Below are positions 32,739 through 43,847 of a stretch of DNA of 64,000 nt, piece after piece. Made by a program: the position numbers and the translations under genes. The DNA comes from Ryuthela nishihirai (lineage: Eukaryota > Arthropoda > Arachnida > Araneae > Heptathelidae). The stretch is from NCBI GenBank assembly GCA_038380435.1, contig JAWZYU010000123.1:1-64000 (forward strand), in the 5' to 3' direction. Each line of letters opens with the position of its first letter. The first letter of the stretch is position 1. Under the pieces are notes generated by a model. That model was not told the origin of the DNA. It ran no database searches and worked only from the letters and a program-made list of their open reading frames with translations.

Positions 32739-33191
32739 GGCCGTCCCGTGGCCGAGTGGTTAGCGCGCTTGGCGTAAAAAAAGGTAAAGGTGATGTAATT
32801 AATAATAACTTTAAATTTCTCTTTTCATGGAGGGAGGATGGAAAGCATCACCAAGGCGTGGACCTGTTTCTCAGCAGACACGCTAGTGATGCTCTTCTAG
32901 GATATGAGTGCATTAATGAAAGGTTCCTTACAGCAAAATTTCAAACAAGCATTAAAGAGTTCAATGTTATCTGCTATTATGCCCTCACCGTCCCATGGCC
33001 GAGTGGTTAGCTACTGATCTCAGGGACCTGAGTTCGAGCCCCGGGTAAGGCATGGATGTAGGTGTCGTTTTTCTGCTGAGGTCCTGACATCCTCTCAGAC
33101 CTTCTACTATGGCATATAAACTGACAGGCTCCTGTCAGACATCTGTGGCAAGCAGCTGCTTGAGGGGATATTTATTTATTTTATTTTATAT
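32739..33191 (+). mobile_element. Composite SINE-2 / LINE fragment / SINE-2 insertion
   Basis: A SINE-2 head (32739-32774) joins an internal piece of the RTE-like LINE, then a second SINE-2. One 11-bp duplication ATTTACAGAAT flanks the whole (32728-32738, 33192-33202). The second head lacks the CGCGCTTGG that ends the first. Confidence 0.85.
32775..32988 (+). pseudogene. RTE-like LINE endonuclease fragment
   Basis: Matches about 44100-44300 of the full LINE: the peptides NNFKFLFS, HHQGV, LLGYECINERFLTAKFQT and NVIC are shared. It encodes only the middle of the endonuclease domain, with no catalytic Asp/His motifs, so it is a dead fragment captured in a SINE. Confidence 0.9.
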
Positions 33192-33273
33192 TTACAGAAT
33201 ACGTTTTAATTTCAACTAATATGTTTAAACTATAAACTACACAGATGTTTAGAGTACACACATAATGCTATAT

Positions 33274-34697
33274 GGGGTGGGGGTGGCTCAGTCGGTAGCG
33301 CGCCAGGCTCGTGATCTGCAGTTCCCAGGTTCGAGTCCCAGCTGGGTCAGTGTTGAGCATTATCTCCGCAAAAATCCTCACCCTGCGCGTGGTCAGTAGG
33401 GGATACCTAATGGGCTTGGAAAGGCCGCCGTCCGTCAGATGGGACGTTAAGCCCTTCCCCCGTGTGAGGGAGAGACATACCCTGTGCACGTTAAAGAACA
33501 CGCTGGATGGCATTGACGGGAGGCTACCATCTGTCTCTCAACAGCTGTTCCAGTGGGTCCCCTCCCCCAACCTTCTCTGAGCCTTCGGGGTCCTCGTGAC
33601 CTTTCCATTTAGCCCATGGTGTGCAAAAAAGTGCCGCTCAGAGGTAAAACATCGTTAAAGAACACGCTGGATGGCCTTGATAGGAGGTTACCATCTGTCT
33701 CCCAACAGCTGTTCCAGTGGGTCCTCCCCAAACCTTCTCTGAGCCTTCGGGGTCCATGTGACCTGGCCATTTAGCCCATGGTGTGCAAAAAAGTGCCGCT
33801 CAGAGGTAAAACAACCTAATGATAAAGAACACGCTGGATGGCCTTTACGGAAGGCTACCATCTGTCTCCCAACAGATGTTCCAGTGGGTCCCCTCCCCCA
33901 ACCTTCTCTGAGCCTTCGGGGTTCATGTGACCTGACCATTTAGCCCATGGTGTGCAAAAAAGTGCCGTTCAGAGGTAAAACAACCCAATGGTAAAGAACA
34001 CGCTGGATGGCCTTGACGGGAGGCTACCATCTGTCTCCCAACAGCCGTTCCAGTTGGTCCCCTCCTCCAACCTTCTCTGAGCCTTCGGGGTCCATGTGAC
34101 CTGTCATTTATCCCATGGTGTGCAAAAAAGTGACGTTCAGAGGTAAAACAACCCAATGGTAAAGAACACGCTGGATGACCTTGACAGGAGGCTACCATCT
34201 GTCTCCCAACAGCCGTTCCAGGTGGGTTCCCTCCCCCAACCTTCTCTGAGCCTTCGGGGTCCATGTGACCTGTCATTTATCCCATGGTGTGCAAAAAAGT
34301 GACGTTCAGAGGTAAAACAACCCAATGGTAAAGAACACGCTGGATGACCTTGACAGGAGGCTACCATCTGTCTCCCAACAGCCGTTCCAGGTGGGTTCCC
34401 TCCCCCAACCTTCTCTGAGCCTTCGGGGTTCATGTGACCTGGCCATTTAGCCCATGGTGTGCAAAAAAGTGCCGTTCAGAGGTAAAACAACCCAATGGTA
34501 AAGAACACGCTGGATTGCCTTGACGGGAGGCTACCATCTGTCTCCCAACAGCTGTTCCAGTTGGTCCCCTCCCCCAACCTTCTCTGAGCCTTCGGGGTCC
34601 ATGTGACCTGGCCATTTAGCCCATTGTGTGCAAAAAGTACCGCTTAGAGGTAAAACAGTCCAACTCATTAAAGAACACGCTGGATGACCTTGATAGG
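33274..34697 (+). mobile_element. SINE-1 with a tandem tail array (left part)
   Basis: Head, body and seven full tail units plus the start of an eighth, where a minus-strand SINE-1 inserted. The array resumes at 35083. Two adjacent units (34157-34495) share GTGACGTTCAGAGG or a close variant and a CCAGGTGGGTTCCC form, showing local unit duplication. Confidence 0.9.
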
Positions 34698-35082
34698 GTT
34701 GGGTTGTTTTACCTCTGAGCGGCACTTTTTTGCACACCATGGGCTAAATGGCCAGGTCACATGGACCCCGAAGGCTCAGAGAAGGTTGGGGGAGGGGACC
34801 CACTGGAACAGCTGTTGGGAGACAGATGGTAGCCTCCCGTCAAGGCCATCCAGTGTGTTCTTTAACGTGCACAGGGTATGGCTCTCCCGCACACGGGACC
34901 ACGGCTTAACGTCCCATCCGACGGACGGCGGCCTTTCCAAGCCCATCGGTGTCCCCTACTGACCGTGGGCAGGGCGGGGAAATTTGCGGAGATAAATCTC
35001 AACGCTGACCCAGCTGGGACTCGAACCTGGGAACTACAGATTACGAGCCTGGCGCGCTACCGACTGAGCCACCCCCGCCCCC
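34698..35082 (-). mobile_element. Full-length SINE-1 nested in a SINE-1 array
   Basis: 385 bp, very close to consensus. TSD ACCTTGATAGG at 34687-34697 and 35083-35093. It is opposite in orientation to its host array. Confidence 0.95.
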
Positions 35083-35475
35083 ACCTTGATAGGAGGTTAC
35101 CATCTGTCTCCCAACAGCTGTTACAGTGGGTCCCCTTCCCCAACCTTCTCTGAACCTTCGGAGTCCATGTGACCTGGCCATTTAGCCCATGGTGTGCAAA
35201 AAAGTGCCACTCAGAGGTAAAACAGTCCAACTCATTAAAGAACACGCTGGATGACCTTGATAGGAGGTTACCATCTGTCTCCTAACAGCTGTTACAGTGG
35301 GTCCCCTTCCCCAACCTTCTCTGAACCTTCGGGGTCCATGTGACCTGGCCATTTAGCCCATGGTGTGCAAAAAAGTGCCACTCATAGGTAAAACAGTCCA
35401 ACTCATTAAAGAACACGCTGGATGACCTTGATAGGAGGTTACCATCTGTCTCCTAACAGCTGTTCCAGTGGGTCA
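35083..35475 (+). mobile_element. SINE-1 tail array (right part)
   Basis: Two complete tail units and a third stopping at CCAGTGGGTC, followed by unrelated sequence. These units carry the GATAGGAGGTTACC variant. Confidence 0.9.
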
Positions 35476-35586
35476 ATACAGTGAACTTCGCTTCCCCTTC
35501 CCCCTCCCAGTCACCAAGAGAGGGGGGAGAGTAACCGCCTTCCCTTGATTATAAATAACTATTTTACAAGACAGATAGCGGAAACG

Positions 35587-35985
35587 CGGGGATGGCTCAA
35601 TCGGTAGCGTACCAAACTCGTAATATGCAGTTCCAAGGATCGAGTCCCAACCGGGCCAGGGTTGAGATTTATCTCCATAAAACTCTCCGACTTACCCACG
35701 ATCAGTAGGGGACATTGATGAGCTTGGAAAGGCCATCGATGTCCCCTACTGATCGTCCGTAGATGGGACGTTAAGCCGTGGCCCCGTGTGCGGGAGAGCC
35801 ATAACCTGTGCACTTTAAAGAACACGCTGGATGGCCTTTACGGGAGGCTACCATCTGTCTCCCAAAAGTTGTTACAGTGGATCCCCTCCCCCAACCTTCT
35901 CTGAGCCTTCGGAGTCCATGTGACCTGCCCATTTAGCTCATTGTGTGCTAAAAAGTACCGCTTAGAGGTTCAACAACCCAACCCA
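35587..35985 (+). mobile_element. Diverged SINE-1 with an internal inverted duplication
   Basis: A complete but diverged copy. In its body GATCAGTAGGGGACAT (from 35698) is repeated in inverted form up to about 35755. Confidence 0.85.
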
Positions 35986-36003
35986 GAACGTCATATTGTC
36001 TAA

Positions 36004-36450
36004 AGTAGGGGTTCTCAACATGAGGTATGCGGTAAATTTTTTTGGGGTACAGCGTGAGAGCTAAAAAATTCGCGAAGTCCTCAATACTGCTATTGGTTTT
36101 TCATCTTTAACTTCTTTAAAAAATAAATATAGGAACAGGCTGGATGTTGAAGATGACTTGCGACTCTACCTTAAGAAGATAACCCCAACCATTGTGAACT
36201 GTGCAAGCGAAAACAAGCGAAACCATTTCACTAATTACCCAGTAAAATGGTTTATAATTTTATAAGATTTCTTAATTTATTTATGTAATTTTTTGTGTTT
36301 ATCGATATATGTAATTTATGAATACAAAATTTTATACGTATTCCCATTGTTATGCTATAACTATAGTTTTATCTATCTATACAAGGGGTACGCCAGTTAC
36401 ATACACATTTCCAGGGGGTACGTGAAGTATAAAAGGTTGAGAACCACTGA
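36004..36450 (+). mobile_element. hAT-like element remnant
   Basis: Left end GGGGTTCTCAACATGAGG and right end GGTTGAGAACCACTGA form hAT-type inverted ends (CAGTGGTTCTCAACC type). No clear 8-bp TSD is seen. The interior holds a transposase C-terminal scrap. Confidence 0.65.
36139..36261 (+). pseudogene. hAT transposase C-terminal scrap
   Basis: A short frame reads RNRLDVEDDLRLYLKKI, then about 20 residues and a stop. This resembles the end of hAT transposases of the ZBED/SCAND3-like group, after the dimerisation domain. Only about 40 residues remain; the catalytic region is gone. Confidence 0.5.
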
Positions 36451-37150
36451 TATATATGTTTTATATTATTCCTATTGTTATACTATAACTATAGATTTAT
36501 CTATCTATACAAGGGGTACGCAAGTTACATACACAATTCCAGGGGGTACATGAAGCATAAAAGGTTCAGAACCACTGATATATATGTTTTATTTTATTCC
36601 TATTATTATACTATAAGTATAGTTTTATCTATCTGTACAAGGGGTACGCCAGTTACATACACAATTCCAGGTGGTACGTGAAGCATAAAAGGTTCAGAAC
36701 CACTGATATATATGTTTTATTTTATTCATATTATTATACTATAACTATAGATTTATCTATCTATACAAGAGGTACGCCAGTTACATACACAATTCCAGGG
36801 GGTACGTGAAGCATAAAAGTTTCAGAACCATTGATATATATGTTTTATTCCTATTATTATACTATAACTATAGTTTTATCTATCTATACAAGAGGTACGC
36901 CAGTTACATACACAATTCCAGTGGGTACGTGAAGCATAAAAGGTTCAGAACCACTGATATATATGTTTTATTTTATTCCTATTATTATACTATAACTATA
37001 GTTTTATCTATCTATACAAGAGGTACGCCAGTTACATACACAATTCCAAGTGGTACGTGAAGCATAAAAGGTTCAGAACCACTGATATATATATATGTTT
37101 TATTTTATTCCTATTTTTATACTATAAATATAGTTTTATCTATCTGGACA
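36330..37150 (+). repeat. 128-bp tandem repeat containing a hAT right end
   Basis: ACAAGGGG or ACAAGAGG recurs at 36381, 36509, 36637, 36765, 36888 and 37016 (period 128, once 123). Each unit contains GGTACGTGAAGCATAAAAG and GAACCACTGATATATATG, the right end of the hAT remnant. The series of ORFs here is a repeat artefact. Confidence 0.92.
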
Positions 37151-38519
37151 GGAAAGGTTAAAATGATATTCTACGTGGAATAAAATTTTATGGTTTTAAT
37201 CAATTTTTAGTGTCAGACATAAAATATGGGGGTAAAATAAAATTATATGAAGATAACTTTTGAATTTCAAAGCAGGTAGTTAAGTTTGAGATTTCATATC
37301 AAACAACCAGATTTATTTCACCTTGTTGGTGTAAAATGTCAGTATAACGAATGCCAAAATAAGAAAAGCTTTTGTTATTATGGTATTCATTCCCTCCCCA
37401 TTACCCTGTATGAAACAAGTATTTCTGTTTCATGTAGACATGAAGTATAACAGAGAATATCAATCAACAAGGGATGTAAAACAAAGACATGACAGAAGGA
37501 CACAAGATTCTAACTTCTTCACAGCAACAGTAGCCAAATCAATAAATTTTGCTAAATGAATATAAAAATGTATGGAGTGTAATCAATTTAAAATCATGAC
37601 TAAACCAAAATTTTCGTTTCCTCTGGAGACAGGAAATTTACTACTGTGTTGAGTTGCCATGAAGTGTTGAAATAGCAGGAAACGGCAATGTTATTAATTA
37701 CTTTTTAAAGCTTTTCAGCTGTTCTATAATAAAATATTAATATTTAACTTCAGCTCTGTAAACTTGTGAATAAGTGGTCTCTGTTTGAAACTAAGGATGT
37801 TCAAGCAACTTTTTAAGAGAACTTCGCTAAACTTGCTTCTTTTCGTTACCTGAAGTGCATAAATATTTAAACATTTGATGTGGCATACTTGCCAAGTAAT
37901 TTTACAGGATAGCTTGGAAAAAAACATTTTAAAAAATTGCAAAGTTGAAACAAAAGTTAAAATTAACCCATTCCCCAGACAAAAGTCTAAATGTCTGGCT
38001 TCTCTCCATTGCTATTATACAAAGAAATTTAGTGTCACTGCCGTCACTGTTGTCATATTGACAGTTTTCCTTGCTTTGTTTAAAAAATCCCCACTTTAGT
38101 GTCTTTTGATTTTAAGAAATCAGTTCTGAAAAGTCTCATATCTTTGATAATTTGTGTGGCTGTCAGGAAAACCTTAGTTTGTCCAAATAACTCTTGGATC
38201 TGAATATTTCCAGACATTCTGGGGCTATGTAGCTGATCATTTTTTTTCTCTTGGAGAACAAAGAAGACAAACTATTCTTGGTCTAACTGTTTGAAGACAG
38301 CATCTTGTTTCCGGTAATTGAGTCCTGGCCTTAAAAAACTGCCCTTGAGAGAGTCACTGTGAAAATTTTCTCTCATGTAGGAATTTTCCTTGCTTATATT
38401 ATTTGAGACTTAAATTTTGTTTAAATCTTTTCTCACGGTTGATCTTCAGAATTTGTTTTTTGAAGTTTCAACCTTTATGCATGATTATTCTGACAATTTG
38501 TTGAAGGTATTTTCTCCTC
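37151..38519. other. AT-rich DNA, no feature seen
   Basis: Non-repetitive AT-rich sequence with ORFs under 75 codons and no domain. It separates the two blocks of the 128-bp hAT repeat. Confidence 0.55.
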
Positions 38520-38591
38520 TCCCACGTGGTCTAGAGGTTAGGATACCTGGCTTTCACCCAGGAGGCCCGGGTTCGATTCCCGGCGTGGGAA
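38520..38591 (+). tRNA. tRNA-Glu (anticodon TTC)
   Basis: 72 nt with a complete cloverleaf: acceptor stem TCCCACG/CGTGGGA, anticodon arm CCTGG-CTTTCAC-CCAGG, T arm CCGGG-TTCGATT-CCCGG, and discriminator A. The internal boxes TGGTCTAGAGGTTAGG and GGTTCGATTCC are canonical. It lacks a nearby T-run: the first one downstream (38689-38693) lies inside the adjacent SINE-2. It is probably a functional gene, as no mismatch is seen in any stem. Confidence 0.95.
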
Positions 38592-38598
38592 GTATTGT

Positions 38599-38804
38599 GC
38601 CGTCCCGTGGCCGAGTGGTTAGCACGCTTGGCTACTGATCTAAGGGACCTGGGTTCGAGCCCCGGATTAGGCATGGATGAGTGTGTCGTTTTTCTGCTGA
38701 GGTCCTGCCATCCTCTCAGATCTCCTACTGTGGCATATAAACTGACAGGCTCCTGTCAGACCTCTGTGGCAAGCAGCTGCTTGAGGGGGTATTTATTTTT
38801 TTAT
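38599..38804 (+). mobile_element. SINE-2 directly downstream of tRNA-Glu
   Basis: Full SINE-2 starting 7 bp after the tRNA gene, with both boxes and the T5 run. No clear TSD. It is followed at once by two more units of the 128-bp hAT repeat. Confidence 0.92.
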
Positions 38805-38805
38805 T

Positions 38806-39060
38806 TACACAAGGGGTACGCCAGTTACATACACAATTCCAGGTGGTACGTGAAGCATAAAAGGTTCAGAACCACTGATATATATGTTTTATTTTATTCC
38901 TATTATTATACTATAACTATAGTTTTATCTATCTATACAAGAGGTACGCCAGTTACATACACAATTCCAGGTAGTACGTGAAGCATAAAAGGTTCAGAAC
39001 CACTGATATATATATGTTTTATTTTATTCCTATTTTTATACTATAAATATAATTTTTTGG
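38806..39060 (+). repeat. Two further units of the 128-bp hAT repeat
   Basis: Same unit as at 36330-37150 (ACAAGGGGTACGCCAGTTAC), 1.65 kb further on. Confidence 0.9.
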
Positions 39061-39389
39061 TATTCCGATTCCCGCAAAAAAGGGAAGGCCCTTGCAAAGA
39101 AAAGTGTTACTTAAATGATAGGGCGATCATGCCATGCGTTTCATAAGAAGTTGGGAGTTCGTATACTACATTTAGTTATGATCTAGGCAATTAATATGTT
39201 GTATGCCTTTTATGTTAATATTTAACGACTTACTTTGCAATCCGCTGAACTTGAATGTTGAACAATCGGATAAATCTTTACCGATCGTAGATCGTATAAT
39301 CATATTCGATGTACCTAGTAATAATTTTACCCCTAACCATCTCCATCATAAAGATTGGTCTATTTGGCATGAGTAAGAACAAAATATAT
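39061..39389. other. No feature seen
   Basis: AT-rich DNA without a recognisable element. Confidence 0.6.
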
Positions 39390-39806
39390 AAGTAAACCAC
39401 CCTTAGGTGGGCCCCTAAGGGCAAACAAAAGAAAAGCTAAAAATAACAGTAAAATTGCATGTGAAACCTAAAACGGGTAGATCTCCACAGAGAACGCTAC
39501 CGTTTTAAGCCTCTTGTACTTGTTCAAAACAGTATGATCGTAAAGAATCAGAGAAGAAATAATCTCATTGGTATTATTGCTTACAGCCTCAAAAAATATT
39601 TTTGAAGTGCGTTTTAGATGTGTATATATATTGTCGATGTCCAGGTCTTTTTGGAGTTGTATGTTAGTGACAAACCAGGGGACATCGACCGCCGTTCTCA
39701 AAATCTTGTTCTGTAAGACCTGAATCTTACGAATATTGGTGGGTGTAGTATTCGCCCATACGGGTGAAGCATAGAGAATCACCGGTCTGATGATCATAAT
39801 TTTTAC
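39390..39806 (-). pseudogene. Jockey-like LINE, 3' end
   Basis: Minus-strand frame (39468-39797) with YASPVWANTTPTN, KIQVLQNKILR and PWFVTN, the end of the reverse-transcriptase ORF of a Jockey-type LINE, then a 3' UTR with a GGGCCCACC hairpin. The same family occurs at 56590-57622. It is severely 5'-truncated: the catalytic YADD region is absent. Confidence 0.85.
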
Positions 39807-40424
39807 AAATAAGACTAAAATGGGGAATTACAGGAAATGATACCATGATTTATAGTGGTAGTTATATTCCCTCTTACGTTAACTACCTTTTAATACCTAA
39901 AAAATAAAGAAATAAAATTTTAGAGTCTTTGACATAATGCACATAATAAATCTCAATACTTTAAATCTAAGCTAAAGTTAAAAACTTCTCTAGTCAACCA
40001 TGTCATTTAATATAGATTAGAGGTATCCTATATTAAACTTGAACATTTTAGTAAGTTTGTAAGAATTCATAGGTGGATTTACGTGATATTTGAAATGTCC
40101 ATATTTCATATCATTGCTGCAGCAATATTTAAAACCGTAGCTCCTCATAATAAACTGGTGCCCAAAAGCTAAGCATAGTTGACCAAATGGGCTATATTGA
40201 AAAAACAATCGGCGAAAATAGCAACAGAATGTACGTGCAGATAACGGTAGACACATGCAAATGTGGGAATAATGATGCCTAGCATAGTGTGGTCACATAT
40301 AATTTGCATAAGAGACAAGAACTGCAAACTTGCAATGGTTATAAATAATGAGATAAATGTGAAAAACCTCATTTCTTGTCGTCAGAGCATTCGTTTTGTG
40401 TTCGAACCGACTTGTTGCTTGTAA
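39807..40424. other. No feature seen
   Basis: AT-rich DNA with small minus-strand ORFs and no domain. Confidence 0.5.
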
Positions 40425-40730
40425 CAATATGTCACACAAACAGCATATGGATGTCTTTACACGTTGTCGGGCTATCGGGATGTTGGAATCAGGCCGAACA
40501 TACAATGATGTTGCCAAAGCAATAAGTCTGCACCAATCCATAATCTGAAAGCTGTGGAGAATGTACAAGAGACAGGAAACGTTAGCTGTCCACGTGTGGG
40601 GGGTTAACACGACTTCCAACGGCTAAAGGTGACATCTATGTGGTACAAACAGCGAAACGTAAAAGACACATGTCAGCGAGAGAGATGTCTGTGACTTGTG
40701 GACGAATAGTTTCGTGGCAAACCATATAGA
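40425..40730 (+). pseudogene. Tc1-like transposase N-terminal fragment
   Basis: A broken plus-strand frame reads FTRCRAIGMLESGRTYNDVA, then KAISLHQS and a stop, like the helix-turn-helix start of Tc1 transposases; a later MSAREMS/WQT-like region follows in other frames. No catalytic domain remains. Confidence 0.65.
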
Positions 40731-40858
40731 GTGCAACATTATATTGCAACTGGTAAACAATAATGACTCTGTAAAACTGAGATGAACAGTTGTTTGCATA
40801 ATATATTATTTGAATATGTGAAAAAAAATATTAACATTCTAACTTCAAACTTTAATTT

Positions 40859-40923
40859 TTGAGGCCCCTCATAACTGTGAAGTCCTAAGCTATAGCTTAG
40901 CTTATGCGTTAGTCCGGCCCTGA
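40859..40923 (+). repeat. Possible transposon end
   Basis: GAGGCCCCTCATAAC, CTAAGCTATAGCTTAGCTTA and GTTAGTCCGGCCCTGA resemble the terminal region of dispersed DNA elements. No partner end was found. Confidence 0.3.
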
Positions 40924-41145
40924 ACTCAACACATTTCTTTTAATTTATCACATACAGCACAAAAGAATCAAATTCTTTCTCTTTTGCAATGTCTTTCTTC
41001 TTCACAAGACAAAGCAAATGTTCAATCTTGTAACATGCATCTCTTGATGTATACAAATCACATTTCCACCTCAAGTTCGCTAAACTAGAATCGCAGTTCC
41101 TATTTTAAAAATCGCAATTGTCAATCAGTTAGCAAGCTTAACTCT

Positions 41146-41513
41146 GAGCGGTACTTTTTTTGCACACAATGGGCTAAATGGCAAGGTCACAAGGGCCCCC
41201 AGCTCAGAGAAGGTTTGGGGGAGAGGATCCAGTGGACAATTGTTGGGAGACAGATGATAGCATCCCGTGAAGGCTATCCAGAGTGTTCTCTAACTTGTAC
41301 AGGGTAGGACTATCCCACACACAAAGCCGAGGCTTTACGTGTCATCTGAGGGACGGCGGCCTTTCCAAGCCCACCGGTGTCGCCCTTCTAAGAGAGGGCA
41401 GGAAGCGGAGATTTGCGAACATAAATTTCAACGCTGACCCAGGTGAGACTCGAACCTGGGAACTGTAGATTACGAACCTGGCACGCTTCTGACTGAGCCA
41501 TCCCTCGCCCCCA
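41146..41513 (-). mobile_element. SINE-1 copy, diverged
   Basis: Full-length minus-strand SINE-1 with head, body and a single tail, with scattered substitutions. Confidence 0.88.
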
Positions 41514-41999
41514 AATGAGAAAAAATATGAGTTTCGTTCTGAGTTCTAGATAAGATTTCTCTGTGTACAAACAGGATAATAATTGGTTTAATAACCTCGA
41601 GTTTTCTACCGATAACTCCAGGAGGGAGTTATCCAAATGAAGAGAAAATAAAGGATTGTTTTTATTCACAGGATATGATATCGTAATAAATCGATATTTT
41701 TGATTTGATTCGAGTTAGTTTTTTTTATCAAATTAGCATTTCATATTTTTTAAAACCAAATAATGTATTACATTGTAATAACCACATCATTTCATAAAAT
41801 ATTTATCAAATTCCTTGTTTTGAGTGCTTTGATTGAAGAGCGCGGGTCTATTGTTGGACTGCAAACTTAGAAAATATGAGATTATTTACGAAGTGAGTGC
41901 TTTATATAAGCTCGGTTTTTGTCTTTTCTACTCGAATAATATAGTGCAATGAATTTAGATGAAACTGTTTGTATAGTAATAATTCATACTAGGAAAAGT
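41514..41999. other. No feature seen
   Basis: AT-rich DNA. The 93-codon minus-strand ORF reaching into the SINE has no domain. Confidence 0.55.
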
Positions 42000-43145
42000 G
42001 GTTTTGAGATTGATATTTTCTGATTTAGACATTGCTGACGATTCAGCCCTTTTGGGAAATGATGTTGATGAGATGAACTCTTTCATTCGAGCTGTTGATG
42101 AGATTGGTACTAGAGTAGGTTTCGTGATAAACAGAGAGAAAACTAAAGTGATGAAAATTGGTCAGGTAGATGGTGCTTCAGTTTCTTTGAATGCATGCAC
42201 TCTTGAGCAAGAGACTCGGTTTAATTATCTTGGGAGCTATGTAACAGATACTGGTGATGTGCGGCATGAGATTAACAGACGAATAGGGATTGCTGCCGGG
42301 ACTTTTAAGAATCTATGGAGATTGTGGAGAAATAGGCGTATACATAAAAAGACTAAAATTAGACTGTATAATAGTTTGGTTCTTTCAAGGGTTAGTTATG
42401 GTAGTGAAACGTGGACGCTTTGTAAACAAAATGGCAAAAAAACTTGATGCTTTTGATTCTTGATACTTGCGCAGTATCTTGGGCATTATTAGGTGGTTGA
42501 ATTTGGTAAGGAATAATTAGGTTAGGCAAAGGAGTCGGCAACCTCCTGTGAGTGGCATTATAGAGCACAGAGAGACTCCGTTGGTTTCGCCGTGTTGCCC
42601 GTATCGATAATTATAGGTTGGCGAATAGGGTTATCAAAAGTGTGTCTAAAGTCCGCAGAAAGAAGGGGATACCTAGGAAGCGGGGTGGACACACAATGAC
42701 TGACAGTACCCTGTTAGAATTGGTGTGCAGTGGCCAGATTCAGCAGATGTAGCTCTGGACTGGGTTGGGTTGGGTTGTTTTACCTCTGAGCGGCACTTTT
42801 TTGCTCACCATGGGCTAAATGGCCAGGTCACATGGACCCCGAAGGCTCAGAGAAGGTTGGGGGAGGGGACCCACTGGAACAGCTGTTGGGAGACAGATGG
42901 TAGCCTCCCGTCAAGGCCATCCAGCGTGTTCTTTAACGTGCACAGGGTATGGCTCTCCCGCACACGGGGCCACGGCTTAACGTCCCATCCGACGGACGGC
43001 GGCCTTTCCAAGCCCATCGGTGTCCCCTACTGACCGTGGGCAGGGCGGGGAATTTTGCTCTGGACTGAAATGCATGGAAAACTAAATTGCACGGTCTGGT
43101 TGCACTTCCATATAGCCCATGGCTGGTTGATTATGATGATGAGTT
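42000..43145 (+). pseudogene. 5'-truncated RTE-like LINE
   Basis: It matches the last third of the full LINE at 46060-46900: the YADD region is mutated to IADD, followed by NREKTKVMKIGQ, NYLGSYVTDTGD and YGSETWTLCKQ, then frameshifts. It keeps the 3' end CCCATGGCTGGTTGATTATGATGATGA or a close form. A SINE-1 interrupts it at 42763-43056. Confidence 0.9.
42763..43056 (-). mobile_element. 5'-truncated SINE-1 in a LINE, with TSD
   Basis: Minus-strand SINE-1 of near-consensus sequence that stops at GGGGAATTTT, before the tRNA-like head. The 11-bp TSD GCTCTGGACTG is at 42752-42762 and 43057-43067. The head is therefore missing from the insertion itself, as in LINE-type 5' truncation. Confidence 0.94.
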
Positions 43146-43539
43146 CTGCATCTGAGTTACTATTGACATAACATGGCCTAACATACTTAATGAAATGGCC
43201 TTTAGTCTTTTCATGAACGAGTTCCTAAAGAGTGCATGTATTATTTAGTGTACATGCGCTCTTTAGGGACTCGTCTGCAAATTTCGTAACGATTTTAGGA
43301 GAGAGGATATGTTCCAATGTGGAACTCCTTACCTTTCATTATAAATATATTATTGTTTTTAATGATATAGACATTAATGTCTATAACCTAATAATAAATA
43401 ATTAAAATGCTATATTTATAAAAATAATTTTAATTAAAATAATTTTAAATTGCTAATTAAAAAATAAAATAATTTTTAAATGCTATATTTATTTGCCTAC
43501 TGATCTGGACAACTATGGCTACTTTTCTTTTTTTTTTCT
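43146..43539. other. No feature seen
   Basis: AT-rich DNA with short A/T repeats and no recognisable element. Confidence 0.55.
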
Positions 43540-43847
43540 ACCCTGCTGAGGAGTGGTCAACCACACAGGGTCCTGATGCTGACCATATAAACCAACTGGA
43601 CTGGACAGATATATGGCTCTGAGCTTGACTATGGATCCTGATTTAGCTGCACTGGTGGGCTTCTGTGGAGGGAAAATCTTCCGCTGTGTTTTCTTTGTTT
43701 GTGGGTTGACAGCCCCAAGTGAATAGATTCACAGGATATGTTTATCAGCTGGTGGATAATCCTGAGCAGAAGTCATCGCAGGCACCTGAACTCTTTGCTT
43801 CTATTGGCATCGTCAAATTCTACATTGGAGGAAGTCTTCCAGTGTAG

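Noticed and set aside
36293..37060. Repeated Tyr-rich ORFs
   Set aside because: They are translations of the 128-bp hAT-derived repeat.
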